Source: Mesobacillus maritimus (GTDB taxonomy: Bacteria; Bacillota; Bacilli; Bacillales; Cytobacillaceae). From it: a stretch of DNA of 36,147 bases. Below the pieces are notes generated by a model. That model searched no databases and was not told the origin of the DNA. It saw only the letters and a program-made list of their open reading frames with translations. The position numbers and the translations under genes were made by a program. The stretch is taken from positions 1 to 36,147 of the forward strand of contig NZ_JAMBNR010000027.1 of assembly GCF_023715205.1 (NCBI RefSeq), written 5' to 3'. Within the stretch, counting starts at the first letter, position 1. Each line of letters begins with the position of its first letter. Below are positions 7,532-16,043 of the stretch, in pieces.

Positions 7532-8419
7532 TTAAGCAAGTTCTTTTATACTCGGAATAAATTTATGCAATCCTTTAAATTCTATTTCCTCAAATTTATT
7601 GAAGACTTTTTCACGGTTAATTTGAAAAGTTGCCTCTCCTAAGTCACAGCTAACGTCTACATCACATTTGATAGCTGCTAACTTTCGGCTTAGATGTAGC
7701 ATCTCTAAATCCTGCTCAATTTTTGCCCGTTGTCCTTTAGTTAGAGCGCCAAGATTGTCTAGAATTCCTTCCACATCATTGTATTGCTGTAATAATTTGA
7801 TTGCTGTTTTTTCTCCAATTCCTCGAACACCAGGATAATTATCACTAGGATCGCCCATCAAAGCTTTGAGGTCAATCATCTGCTCAGGCCATATTCCCTT
7901 TTCCGTGTATAAAGAATCGCGATTATGAACTTGGTAGTTTCCAAATCCCTTTTGTAATAGGATAACGGATGTTCTGTCATCAATAAGTTGCAGAATATCT
8001 TTGTCTCCGGTAAGGATTGAAACAGGTAATTCGTCAGCTACATTTTTGGCGATTGTACCAATACAATCGTCTGCTTCATACCCTGGCACTCCAATGTTTG
8101 GGATGTCAAAAGCTTCTACTACTTCCTTTACGAGATCGAACTGAGGAATCAATTCAACCGGTGCCTCACCACGATTCGCTTTATAATCTGGAAACATCTC
8201 TGTCCTAAATGTTTTACTCCCCATATCCCAACAAACAGCAACGTGACTCGGGTTAAACTTGGATACTGCTGTCATCATATGTTTCACAAAACCTTGGACT
8301 CCATTGGTAGGTACCCCTTTTGAATTAATCATAAACTGACCTGAAACAGCCGTTGCATAAAATGCCCGAAATAATAATGCCATACCATCCACTAACAATA
8401 AATTAGATTTATGATTCAA
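7532..8419 (-). CDS. ypcP: 5'-3' exonuclease (stand-alone Pol I-type domain) YpcP
   Basis: 295 aa flap endonuclease/5'-3' exonuclease without the polymerase part. It is thought to remove RNA primers and flaps, overlapping with the exonuclease domain of DNA polymerase I. Metal-binding motifs are visible in order: LLLVDGMALLFRAF, CWDMGSKTFR, GYEADDCIGTIA, LTGDKDILQLID and GDPSDNYPGVRGIGEKTA (helix-hairpin-helix). The start is TTG at 8419: an AGGAGG lies 9 nt upstream, and that site sits inside codons of a longer ATG-started frame (8443) which itself has no RBS. Confidence 0.93.
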   Translation of the reverse strand: MNHKSNLLLVDGMALLFRAFYATAVSGQFMINSKGVPTNGVQGFVKHMMTAVSKFNPSHVAVCWDMGSKTFRTEMFPDYKANRGEAPVELIPQFDLVKEVVEAFDIPNIGVPGYEADDCIGTIAKNVADELPVSILTGDKDILQLIDDRTSVILLQKGFGNYQVHNRDSLYTEKGIWPEQMIDLKALMGDPSDNYPGVRGIGEKTAIKLLQQYNDVEGILDNLGALTKGQRAKIEQDLEMLHLSRKLAAIKCDVDVSCDLGEATFQINREKVFNKFEEIEFKGLHKFIPSIKELA

Positions 8420-8540
8420 TTTAGTTTTCCTCCTTATTTTCAATCAAGATATACTTGAGATTAAGGCGACATTCCAAAATATAACCTATCCATTATAACA
8501 TGAGAACAACCAAAACCCCCAAAAGATTACTGGAAATAAG

Positions 8541-8663
8541 AAAAGCGGAAGCGGCTTGCTCAGCTCCGACAGGCATAAGACAAACCTGAAAAGAAGGCGT
8601 TCTTTGCCTTCAATTCAGGGGTGGCTTATGACCCGAGGAGTTAGCCGCTGGAGCTAGACAATT
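8541..8663 (+). repeat. Structured dispersed repeat, copy 1 (bcr-like)
   Basis: The unit begins AAAAGCGGAAGCGGCTTGCT and ends GAGCTAGACAATT. Outer arms AGCGGCT and AGCCGCT pair, then CATAAG pairs with CTTATG, and an inner hairpin (CCTGAA ... GAAGGC-GTTCTTT-GCCTTC ... TTCAGG) closes it. From memory this is a high-copy interspersed element in many Bacillus genomes; the name bcr-like is by resemblance. It does not encode a protein. Confidence 0.8.
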
Positions 8664-8664
8664 G

Positions 8665-8791
8665 AAAAGCGGAAGCGGCTTGCTCAGTCCCGAAAAGCGC
8701 TGGAGGGCTGGCATGGCAGATGAAGTCGCACTTTGACTTCAACTGCCAGACCGAAGCGTCTCGAGGGCCTAGCCGCTGGAGCTAGACAATT
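8665..8791 (+). repeat. Structured dispersed repeat, copy 2
   Basis: Same ends as copy 1 but a different inner stem: TGGCAG-A-TGAAGTC, loop GCACTTT, GACTTCA-A-CTGCCA. The arms have changed sequence and yet still pair. It is in direct orientation, immediately after copy 1. Confidence 0.8.
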
Positions 8792-8793
8792 AG

Positions 8794-8837
8794 AAAAGCG
8801 GAAGCGGCTTACTCAGCTCCGATAAGCATAAAACAAC
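8794..8837 (+). repeat. Structured dispersed repeat, truncated copy 3
   Basis: Only the left part is present (AAAAGCGGAAGCGGCTTACT through AAGCATAAAACAAC). Both the inner hairpin and the right outer arm are missing, so this copy cannot fold as the others do. Confidence 0.75.
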
Positions 8838-8875
8838 GCTAGTGGGGTTCAATAGATCCCAGTTAAATCAAAAAA

Positions 8876-8914
8876 ACTGTAGGCAAGCTCGTGTTATTCG
8901 AGTTTGTCTACAGT
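8876..8914 (-). terminator. Terminator of the dynA operon
   Basis: The hairpin ACTGTAGGCAAGCTCG / CGAGTTTGTCTACAGT is followed on the minus strand by a run of T. It lies 27 bp beyond the last gene of the dynA operon and just past the repeat array. Confidence 0.88.
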
Positions 8915-8941
8915 CAAAAAATTTTCTAGTAGCCTTATCCC

Positions 8942-9118
8942 CTATTTCTGTTGTTTTTCCATCAGATTTTTCACTATAGGTTTTGGTTCCCAACAATTGA
9001 ACTTATAAGTTGTTTTTGTCTCATATCCTAAACGATTACAATAATACTTCATTCCGGTTTTTTCACGGTTAGCGCGAAAATGAATACATGTAGCACAGGC
9101 ATGAAAACGGTCTTCCAT
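8942..9118 (-). CDS. Small cysteine protein in the dynA operon
   Basis: 58 aa, MEDRFHACATCIHFRANR..., with four cysteines: C-x2-C near the N terminus, then YCNRLGY and FNCWEPKP. This suggests one zinc or metal site. I do not recognise the family; in B. subtilis the gene at this position is ypbS, but I cannot confirm that this is its orthologue. The ATG at 9118 is chosen because GGGGTG lies 6 nt upstream; a GTG at 9127 is less well supported. It is the last gene of the operon after the nucleotidyltransferase (13 bp gap). Confidence 0.75.
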   Translation of the reverse strand: MEDRFHACATCIHFRANREKTGMKYYCNRLGYETKTTYKFNCWEPKPIVKNLMEKQQK

Positions 9119-9131
9119 ACTCTCCACCCCG

Positions 9132-9872
9132 TTAATGGATCAATTCCCATAGCCATTTATTTAAATCTTCCGTAAGGTTCATCCCTCGATTAAGATTCTC
9201 AACCTCTCTAGAGCATTCATCAATTAGTTGATCAATGACGAAAATTATTTGTTCCTTTTGTTCTAAAGAAAATAATTCCCCTTGTTGTTTCGCTAAAATT
9301 AGTTTTGAGTAATAGCGTGATCCCAAATTCTGCGGTGCATTATCAACATCCAACTGAAGTAATTTTCTAGAAATTTCACCATAATTGGCTAACTGCTTCA
9401 CAATTAACAACGAGCGCAGGCAATAGAGCAGTTTTTTCTGTTCTGAATCAGTAAAGCGATCATTGGATAATGTTTGCCTATTTCGTTTTGAGAGGCTCAA
9501 ATAATGCTTTCCAAGCGCATAAGAGGAATACCCTTTCTCTACAAGGTTTTGCATTCTCGTCCTGAAACCCGCTTTCTCAATATATATAACCGGAGTATAA
9601 CACCATTCAAATACATTTGGATTAGACTTGCGCATTAACCGAAACGTCTTTTTAATATCCCACCCTTGGGTATCAAACGGCTGTTTAACTGTAATGACCT
9701 CAAGCGGCTCATCCAAAGAGAGATATTTGCTTGGATTTTTATGTTTATAAATAAACCGGATATCATGATCAGATTCTACAGAAGAGTATCCCCACGCCCT
9801 ACTTCCTGCTTCACATGCAAATAAGATTTCAACATCATACTGTACTTCAATTCTAGCTAACCAATCCTTCAT
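9132..9872 (-). CDS. RlaP/YcgL-type nucleotidyltransferase
   Basis: 246 aa protein of the DNA polymerase beta superfamily (COG3541; the RlaP family named after an RNA repair context). The nucleotidyltransferase signature is clear at the N terminus: CEAGSRAWGYSSVESDHDIR, with G-S near residue 22 and the metal-binding D-x-D about 15 residues later. The rest is a helical domain. The natural substrate is unknown for this family in Bacillus. It starts 12 bp after the dynA stop with its own RBS (AAGGATGTGTAGGA), so it is co-transcribed with dynA. As I recall, this gene is absent from the dynA locus of B. subtilis, where a relative (ycgL) lies elsewhere. Confidence 0.85.
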   Translation of the reverse strand: MKDWLARIEVQYDVEILFACEAGSRAWGYSSVESDHDIRFIYKHKNPSKYLSLDEPLEVITVKQPFDTQGWDIKKTFRLMRKSNPNVFEWCYTPVIYIEKAGFRTRMQNLVEKGYSSYALGKHYLSLSKRNRQTLSNDRFTDSEQKKLLYCLRSLLIVKQLANYGEISRKLLQLDVDNAPQNLGSRYYSKLILAKQQGELFSLEQKEQIIFVIDQLIDECSREVENLNRGMNLTEDLNKWLWELIH

Positions 9873-9884
9873 TCCTACACATCC

Positions 9885-12800
9885 TTAAGCCAACTGTTTA
9901 ATCTTATTATAAGTAGCTTGAAGGTCTTCTACAGGAAAATCTGTTGTAAGGGTAGATGTTACCCCCATATAATATTCCTCTGTCTGTTCAATATAATCTG
10001 CTATTAACAGATTAAAAAGTTCTCTTAAGGAAGTTGTATAATGTTCTTTTAAAATACGATTTTGGACTGCTAAATATTCATCGGCCGGCTCTTGCAAAAG
10101 TCCTTCTAATTCTTCGCTCATTACACGCTTTTCATCTTTTTCAAAGAAAGATTTAGGATTTTTAAATAACCCGAGTGCTTTTTTAAATCTCTTACGATCT
10201 AAATCTCTGAATGCTCCTTCAAAATCGATCTCTTGAAACCTTTTTAGTTCCCAATTCGATAATGTTAAATCTGTAGAGTGTTTGTATAACTCTTCCCTTA
10301 AATGCTCTTGGAACTCATTTAAGAGTTTTGTTATAAATGATTCTACTCTTAAAGTGGTTGCACGCATTTCTTGAAGAAAGTCATATCCGACACTCTCGAT
10401 TAATTCATCAAGCGCTGAATACAAAGCTTGTTTTAAGTCCCGACCGTCATCTTTAAGAACTGAAGGATTGAACGATTCCCGGAAAAATTCACTAAACCTC
10501 AAGAAGACTCTTTGTTTGATATAATAAACCAATTCGTCTGCTTCTTGGTGCAATTGAGTTTGCAAAAATTCCGCATTTTTTCCTTGTATATGTTGAATCA
10601 CTGCCTGTTTTTCTAGTTGTAACGCTGCAAGTTTATTGGCTTTCTCCTCGCGACCTTCTTGAGCTGTTTGTAGTAATTTGTCAAGAATATGAACCGACTG
10701 TTGCCATTTTGCTTCTGCAGAATCCATTGCCATTGTCATTAAATCTTGCGAAATAAACGAATAGAAAGAGCCTTCAAAGTCGGCAAATCTGGATGTACCT
10801 ACGGTGCCTGTTACTTTTTCTTTCAAAGCCTGAAGACTTGAAACAGGATGTAAATGTGGGTTTCGAATTCCATATTGGACAAGCTGACTTTCTACATAAG
10901 TAAGTACATCGTCCATTTCTTCTTCAGAATTAGCTAAATCAATGGCATTTACAATAAAGAACATTTTATCTAGTTCAAATGTATCTTTAACCCTCCCAAG
11001 TTGGATTAAAAATTCTCTGTCAGCCCGGGAAAAAGCATGATTATAATAGGTCACGAATAGAATAGCGTCTGAATTCTTTATATAATCAAACGCCACTCCT
11101 GTATGTCTAGCATTGATCGAGTCTGCCCCTGGTGTATCAACAAGACTAATTCCCTTACGCGTCAATTCACAATCGTAGTAAACTTCAATCCATTCGACAA
11201 AACATGATTTCTCCTCATCTGCTACATAATCACGGAAAGATTCTAAATCGGTAGTAAATACACTTCCCAATCGGTGTTCAAATAAAGAAAAACCACTAGA
11301 AAATGCACGTAGAAATGAGTGATGAAGTCTCTCGTTTGCCCCAATACTTGCTTCGCTTCCAGATATCCTGCTAATCTTCTCGAGTGCATCGCTATAATTT
11401 GTGGCCTCAAGATGAAACAGCTTCAACGACCGATTTATTTCCTGTAGTAATTGTTCATTCTGTTTTACTTTTACCAAGACAGTTCCATGCGGATGGTCCT
11501 GGTCCACTGGTTTAATTTTATTGATTGCTGCCGTTGTTGGGTTTGGGGAAACAGGCAGTATGTTTTCACCAATTAATGCATTCGCAAAGGATGACTTTCC
11601 CGCGCTAAATGCACCAAATAAGGCCACTGTAAATTGCTGATGTTCTAAGCGCTTTGCTTTCTCGACTAACTCCTTTGAGATTCTCTTCAGCCCTGGTAAG
11701 TCCTCAATCCTTTTAGCAGTTGTCTTAAGTTTCTGGACAACTTGTTTTACATGGTCTTGATTACTTTTAGATTTCTCTTTATCAAGAGGCTTTTGTTGTA
11801 CGATTTTTTCTTTTGGTTTACTAACGTCAATAGTCTCCGTTATAGGTCGGTCCTCTGTAACATGGACGACCTCTTCATCGATTTTTTGAACAAACAAGGA
11901 CTCTGCTTCGTCCAACTGTGGAGCTTGCTCCAATTCCCCGTAAAGGCCATCATAGATTGCCTTTTTCCTTGTACCTAACTGCTCCTTGATATTCGTTAAC
12001 TTCTCGTAAGCCTTTACATAGCCTCGAAGCTGCTCTTCTTTCTGCAGTGTTTTGTCCATATCCGCTCTCGACAACTCATTACCACGAAGGATGTATGTCT
12101 CTTTAAAACCACTTAACTGTGAACGTGCTTTTCTTTTAAGCATTTCAGCCACATCATTTGTATAATTAAGGACATAGTCTCCTGAAACAACCGCCCCAAC
12201 TTTAATCGTTTGTTGAAGATCTCGTGTTGAAAAATTCACTTGAAAAGATTGGGCCATTGATTGTAAAGAATGATCCCCTAGTCCAAGCTGTTTTAAACTC
12301 TTTAGGAGAAACTCTTTTATATGCCAATCAAGCTGCGCCTGGACCTGTTGTTGAAGATCTTGATAGAAGAGTTCAAGACGTCTTGCGCGTTCATCCTCCG
12401 TTTTTTGCTTGGCAAAAAATAAGCCGACTTTAAAATCAGGCTGCATCGACTTAAGATACGATTCAGCTAATTCACGCGTTTTAAACGGCATCAAAAAAGC
12501 ACTATTTAGTATTGAGTCCAATTCTGTAGTGAAGTCTGTTTCCAATTTAACTTCATAACTCTCCAACTCTTGAATCCTATTTTTCACTTGCTCATGTTGA
12601 TTTAACAACTGCTCCCACTCAGATTCTGGAATTCCATGTAATTGTTCTTCTAAATCAGCAATAACCCCTTCTGCCTGCTGTTTTAAATCATTTACATGAT
12701 CTTCAGCTACTTTGACAAGCGAATGAAATACAGACTCTGGTAAGACTCGTTCTCTATCGTGGATTCGGTCTTGAAGCACTTGTAAAAGTTGTGAAAACTG

Positions 12801-13544
12801 ATTATGTTTTATCTCGGGTTTCTTCAATGATGTATAAAAGATTCCTTTTGGTTGAACTCCCCAAGCAGCAAAAGAATCCGAGACACTTTTCTTGAAATCT
12901 TCAAACTCAAGTTCTTCCTCACGATGTTTGTCGATCATATTAACGACGAGATAAAGCTCTTTGCCAGCTTCCAGTAATTCCTTCGTAAATAAAAAGTTTA
13001 GTTCTGATTGAACGTGATTATAATCCATTACATATAAAACCAAATCAGCTAAATGAAGAGCTGACTCAGTAGCAATGCGATGAGCGTCATCAGCAGAATC
13101 GATCCCAGGGGTATCCATAATGACTACATCGTTGAAAATCCCCGTCCCTTTATGACTGATTTCAAGTGAATCAATTTGGTCTCCATCTTTACAATAATTT
13201 TTTACTTTTTCGTAATCATACGGTGCAGGATAAAGCCTTGGCTTTCCTTCTTTGAAGAAGACGCGTGCATACTCTTCACCAGACTTAACCTTAACAAGAT
13301 TGGCGCTTGTCGGAATTGGACTTGAAGGAAGGATATCTTTTCCAACCAAAGAATTGATCATACTTGATTTCCCTGCAGAAAAATGTCCGCAGAAAGCAAT
13401 CGCAAATTCTTTTTCCATTGTTTTTCTACCAAGTTCTCGCGCTTTCGCTGATGCATCACCATCTTTATGCTCCGAGAACATTCCATGGAGCTTCATGATT
13501 TTCCCAATAAGTTGCATATCTTTTTGAGCGACTAATTGACCCAT
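9885..13544 (-). CDS. dynA: Dynamin-like membrane-remodelling GTPase DynA
   Basis: 1219 aa, two dynamin-like proteins fused head to tail, as in B. subtilis YpbR/DynA (about 1190 aa). The first GTPase has G1 GHFSAGKSS (53-61), G3 DTPGIDS (144-150) and G4 NMIDK (202-206). The second has G1 GAFSAGKSS (644-652), G3 DTPGADS (803-809) and G4 NAID (866-869). Long helical stalk regions follow each GTPase, and a charged linker (about 560-600) joins the halves. Family members tether and fuse membranes and help cells survive membrane stress and phage attack. ATG start after AAGGGG. It is the first gene of a three-gene operon ending at the terminator near 8895. Confidence 0.96.
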   Translation of the reverse strand: MGQLVAQKDMQLIGKIMKLHGMFSEHKDGDASAKARELGRKTMEKEFAIAFCGHFSAGKSSMINSLVGKDILPSSPIPTSANLVKVKSGEEYARVFFKEGKPRLYPAPYDYEKVKNYCKDGDQIDSLEISHKGTGIFNDVVIMDTPGIDSADDAHRIATESALHLADLVLYVMDYNHVQSELNFLFTKELLEAGKELYLVVNMIDKHREEELEFEDFKKSVSDSFAAWGVQPKGIFYTSLKKPEIKHNQFSQLLQVLQDRIHDRERVLPESVFHSLVKVAEDHVNDLKQQAEGVIADLEEQLHGIPESEWEQLLNQHEQVKNRIQELESYEVKLETDFTTELDSILNSAFLMPFKTRELAESYLKSMQPDFKVGLFFAKQKTEDERARRLELFYQDLQQQVQAQLDWHIKEFLLKSLKQLGLGDHSLQSMAQSFQVNFSTRDLQQTIKVGAVVSGDYVLNYTNDVAEMLKRKARSQLSGFKETYILRGNELSRADMDKTLQKEEQLRGYVKAYEKLTNIKEQLGTRKKAIYDGLYGELEQAPQLDEAESLFVQKIDEEVVHVTEDRPITETIDVSKPKEKIVQQKPLDKEKSKSNQDHVKQVVQKLKTTAKRIEDLPGLKRISKELVEKAKRLEHQQFTVALFGAFSAGKSSFANALIGENILPVSPNPTTAAINKIKPVDQDHPHGTVLVKVKQNEQLLQEINRSLKLFHLEATNYSDALEKISRISGSEASIGANERLHHSFLRAFSSGFSLFEHRLGSVFTTDLESFRDYVADEEKSCFVEWIEVYYDCELTRKGISLVDTPGADSINARHTGVAFDYIKNSDAILFVTYYNHAFSRADREFLIQLGRVKDTFELDKMFFIVNAIDLANSEEEMDDVLTYVESQLVQYGIRNPHLHPVSSLQALKEKVTGTVGTSRFADFEGSFYSFISQDLMTMAMDSAEAKWQQSVHILDKLLQTAQEGREEKANKLAALQLEKQAVIQHIQGKNAEFLQTQLHQEADELVYYIKQRVFLRFSEFFRESFNPSVLKDDGRDLKQALYSALDELIESVGYDFLQEMRATTLRVESFITKLLNEFQEHLREELYKHSTDLTLSNWELKRFQEIDFEGAFRDLDRKRFKKALGLFKNPKSFFEKDEKRVMSEELEGLLQEPADEYLAVQNRILKEHYTTSLRELFNLLIADYIEQTEEYYMGVTSTLTTDFPVEDLQATYNKIKQLA

Positions 13545-13663
13545 AACTTAAACCCCTTGTGACGAATTTGTGAACAACTTCATTTTAAATGATTTTTCTC
13601 TTTATTCCCACAATTATTGTAAAAACAATCAATTTTACCAATAAAATAAAGGTTGTTCGTAAA

Positions 13664-13824
13664 GATTGTTGTTAAAATCCTAAAGCTGATTTTAAGTGAA
13701 ATAAGTTTTTCAACGTTAACCTTGTCTACAAGCTCTTTTCTCCTCTTCTAAACTTACCTTGGAATAAAATCATAGCTAAACATTTTTTTCACTCTAAGAC
13801 GCAAAAAAGCTATAAAAAAGAACC
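13664..13824 (-). repeat. Dispersed repeat family R, copy 1
   Basis: Read on the minus strand, this copy shares with the copies at 16846 and 24741 the blocks GAGAAAAGAGCTTGTAGAC and CAGCTTTAGGATTTTAAC, plus weaker blocks in between. A ten-pair stem between GTTCTTTTTT and AGAAAAGAGC survives with two G-U pairs. It lies upstream of dynA. No gene is seen in it. Confidence 0.7.
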
Positions 13825-13833
13825 AAAATAAAA

Positions 13834-13853
13834 AACCCGGATTTGTCCGAGTT
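13834..13853 (-). terminator. Terminator after the 28-aa ORF
   Basis: The hairpin AACTCGGA-CAAA-TCCGGGTT is followed by TTTTAT on the minus strand, 22 bp after the stop of the small ORF at 13875-13961. Confidence 0.75.
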
Positions 13854-13874
13854 TTCAAAATAAGTATTTAAGTA

Positions 13875-13961
13875 TTAATGCGGTTTCACAACATGATCTA
13901 AGACATATTTCATAACTCCTGCGTACAATGCAACAGTACCAACAACAAAAAAAGAAGCCAT
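13875..13961 (-). CDS. Possible 28-aa membrane peptide
   Basis: Starts MASFFVVGTVALYAGVMKYV and ends LDHVVKPH. The first 20 residues form one hydrophobic helix and the tail is basic, the layout of a small membrane protein. The ATG is preceded by AAGGATGGTGG at 6 nt, and a rho-independent terminator follows at once. I do not recognise it and cannot exclude chance, but the RBS, ORF and terminator form a complete small transcription unit between bpsB and dynA. Confidence 0.5.
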   Translation of the reverse strand: MASFFVVGTVALYAGVMKYVLDHVVKPH

Positions 13962-14092
13962 GTTCTTCCACCATCCTTGAAAAGGAATATTAATTGAGAA
14001 TAATTTTCAACCTCAACACTAGTTTATCATCCCTCTTCCCCATCTTCAATTATTCCAAGTAAATTGTCACATTTATTTTAAAAATTCCTCTT

Positions 14093-14668
14093 TTAAGACG
14101 TGCGTCCTTTATTCGCTTTTAAATGTGGCAAAAATCGTCGGTTGTTTTCAAACACCATTTCATACCCTGTCCATTCTTTCAGTGCCTTTTCCTCTAATGG
14201 GATCCGAATGTAAAGGATGACGAAATTACATAGAGTAAATAATATTGCTGTAAAGTACGCTTGAAATAAAACTGGAATTAAAATTAACTCTAGTGTGACA
14301 ATTAAATAATTCGGGTGTCTAATAAATCGGTATGGCCCTTTTTTTATTATATTTGCGCCAGGAAGAACAATAATTTTCGTATTCCAAAATGGTCCAAGTG
14401 ATTTGAGAGCCCAAACTCTGATAAGTTGGGTGACAATAAAACCGGTAAGGACCATCCCCCATAGGGGACTTAACTCAAGATTAAAATAACCAACTTCAAA
14501 AATTACGCTTACAAGAAATCCAATATGAATCAGGACCATTGCAGGATAATGTTTTGAACCGTACTCTATCGCTCCATTTTCTTTCATCCATTTTTCATTT
14601 TTCCTCGCAATCATCAATTCAGCCAATCTTTGACAAATAACGAAACTGATAAATAACAAAAACACCAT
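14093..14668 (-). CDS. bpsB: Alkylpyrone methyltransferase BpsB (isoprenylcysteine carboxyl methyltransferase family)
   Basis: 191 aa integral membrane methyltransferase, B. subtilis YpbQ/BpsB. Members methylate alkylpyrones made by the neighbouring BpsA to give alkylpyrone methyl ethers. It has four to five membrane helices, and the conserved C-terminal motif is visible as GPYRFIRHPNYLIV, followed by a Glu-containing segment (PLEEKALKEW) typical of the ICMT fold. The start is uncertain: ATG at 14668 has AGGTGG 8 nt upstream, while ATG at 14674 overlaps the bpsA stop (ATGA). It is translationally coupled to bpsA. Confidence 0.88.
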   Translation of the reverse strand: MVFLLFISFVICQRLAELMIARKNEKWMKENGAIEYGSKHYPAMVLIHIGFLVSVIFEVGYFNLELSPLWGMVLTGFIVTQLIRVWALKSLGPFWNTKIIVLPGANIIKKGPYRFIRHPNYLIVTLELILIPVLFQAYFTAILFTLCNFVILYIRIPLEEKALKEWTGYEMVFENNRRFLPHLKANKGRTS

Positions 14669-14670
14669 TT

Positions 14671-15753
14671 TCATTCCCACCTCATTAATAACAGTTCCGA
14701 GCTAAACCCTGGTCCGAGTGCTGCCGCTAAACCAGTATCTGTTTTATTTGCTTTTAACAAAAATCTCTTTAGCACGTAGAGAATCGTTGCAGAGGACATA
14801 TTTCCATGCTCCTTTAACACTTGCAACGAAACGTCCGTCATTCCTTCCGAAAGGTTAAGAGCTTTTTCGTATGCCTCTAATACTTTTTTTCCACCAGGAT
14901 GCGCAATAAAATGTGTGATATGCCTTATATTCATGTGCTGTTCTTCTAAGAACTCACACACGTTTTGCTCTAACCAGTTTTCAATAATAGCGGGGATACT
15001 TTTGGAAAAAATAACATGTAGCCCTTCATTTTTCATTTCCCAACCCATTACATCAAGGGAATCCTTCATCAATGTGGACTTAGTTGCAAGTATTTTCGGT
15101 ACCGTAGATTGTTTTGAGTAATGCATATTAGTTTCATCTCCACAAACGAGCGCACATGCTACACCATCCGCAAACAGTGAAGTTCCGACTAGATTACTTT
15201 TGGATCGATCATTTCGTTGGAAGGTTAAACTACATAATTCAATGGATAACACCAATACTTTCGATTTAGGGAAAGCGAGGCAATATTCAAACGCACGCGA
15301 CAAACCTGCTGCCCCTCCAGCACAACCTAAGCCCCATATAGGTATACGCTTTGTATTCGGTGAAAAGGGAAGGATATTCATTATTCGAGCTTCAAGACTT
15401 GGAGTTGAAATACCAGAACTTGAGATGGTAAATATCGCATCAATCTCATCGTATGGGACAGACTCTCTTAAAAACGTTTCATTCTTAAGGCAGTCCTCAA
15501 TCGCTTCTGCTCCTAAGCTCACTGCCGATTTAATATAAGCGTCATTTTTCTCTTTGAGAGCATGATCTTTCTTGAACCACTCTAAATCTTTCGCAAAGTG
15601 ACGTTTCTCTATTTGTCCATTTAAGAAAACTGGAAGCAATCGTTTTATATCTTTAAAGGATTCTGAGAATAATTCCTCAGCAAACTCCATTACCTGATTT
15701 TGGTTAATTATAAAAGGGGGATTCACTTCTGAGATAGATAAAATCGATGGCAT
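14671..15753 (-). CDS. bpsA: Type III polyketide synthase BpsA
   Basis: 360 aa chalcone-synthase-like enzyme that extends fatty acyl-CoA with malonyl-CoA to give triketide alkylpyrones. The catalytic triad is complete: C144 in WGLGCAGGAAG, H285 in FIAHPGGKK and N318 in EHGNMSSAT. Length and motifs fit the B. subtilis BcsA/BpsA type. Good RBS (GAGGAGAG) before the ATG. It is the first gene of a two-gene operon with bpsB; a terminator about 80 bp upstream (15837-15858) separates it from the SDR gene. Confidence 0.94.
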   Translation of the reverse strand: MPSILSISEVNPPFIINQNQVMEFAEELFSESFKDIKRLLPVFLNGQIEKRHFAKDLEWFKKDHALKEKNDAYIKSAVSLGAEAIEDCLKNETFLRESVPYDEIDAIFTISSSGISTPSLEARIMNILPFSPNTKRIPIWGLGCAGGAAGLSRAFEYCLAFPKSKVLVLSIELCSLTFQRNDRSKSNLVGTSLFADGVACALVCGDETNMHYSKQSTVPKILATKSTLMKDSLDVMGWEMKNEGLHVIFSKSIPAIIENWLEQNVCEFLEEQHMNIRHITHFIAHPGGKKVLEAYEKALNLSEGMTDVSLQVLKEHGNMSSATILYVLKRFLLKANKTDTGLAAALGPGFSSELLLMRWE

Positions 15754-15836
15754 TCAAAACTCTCCTCACTTCACTTTAGGTTACTTTTTCCAATTCGTCG
15801 GAGAGTATGCATGTTGATTATTTAGATATAAAAAAA

Positions 15837-15858
15837 GCTTTCCCTTGAATGGGAAAGC
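15837..15858 (-). terminator. Terminator between SDR gene and bpsA
   Basis: The hairpin GCTTTCCC-ATTCAA-GGGAAAGC is followed by seven T on the minus strand. It is about 185 bp beyond the SDR stop codon and upstream of bpsA. The stretch between the SDR stop and this hairpin shows no gene. Confidence 0.85.
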
Positions 15859-16043
15859 CTAACGTTTTGAAGGAGTTGTTGTGCTCTTTTATTATAACGA
15901 AGTATCACGATTATGAAAGTAGAAAATCTTTTCCATTTATGTATAAAACCAAAACTTTTCCACTTCGGTGTTGTCTTCAAAGTGCTTCTACGATTAAAAT
16001 TCGCTTAAAAGTTTACCTTATATCCTTACAAACTATCTTCCAC

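Noticed and set aside
8541-8837. Considered as a CRISPR array or tandem tRNA-like genes
   Set aside because: Units are about 125 bp with internal palindromes, only 2.4 copies, no unique spacers and no tRNA features.
15200-15538. Plus-strand frame of 112 codons
   Set aside because: Antisense to bpsA, whose catalytic triad and full length show the minus strand is the coding one.
15859-16043. Gap after the SDR gene, with a plus-strand frame reaching into it
   Set aside because: No RBS, no recognisable protein, and it overlaps the 3' end of the SDR gene antisense. Nothing else seen.
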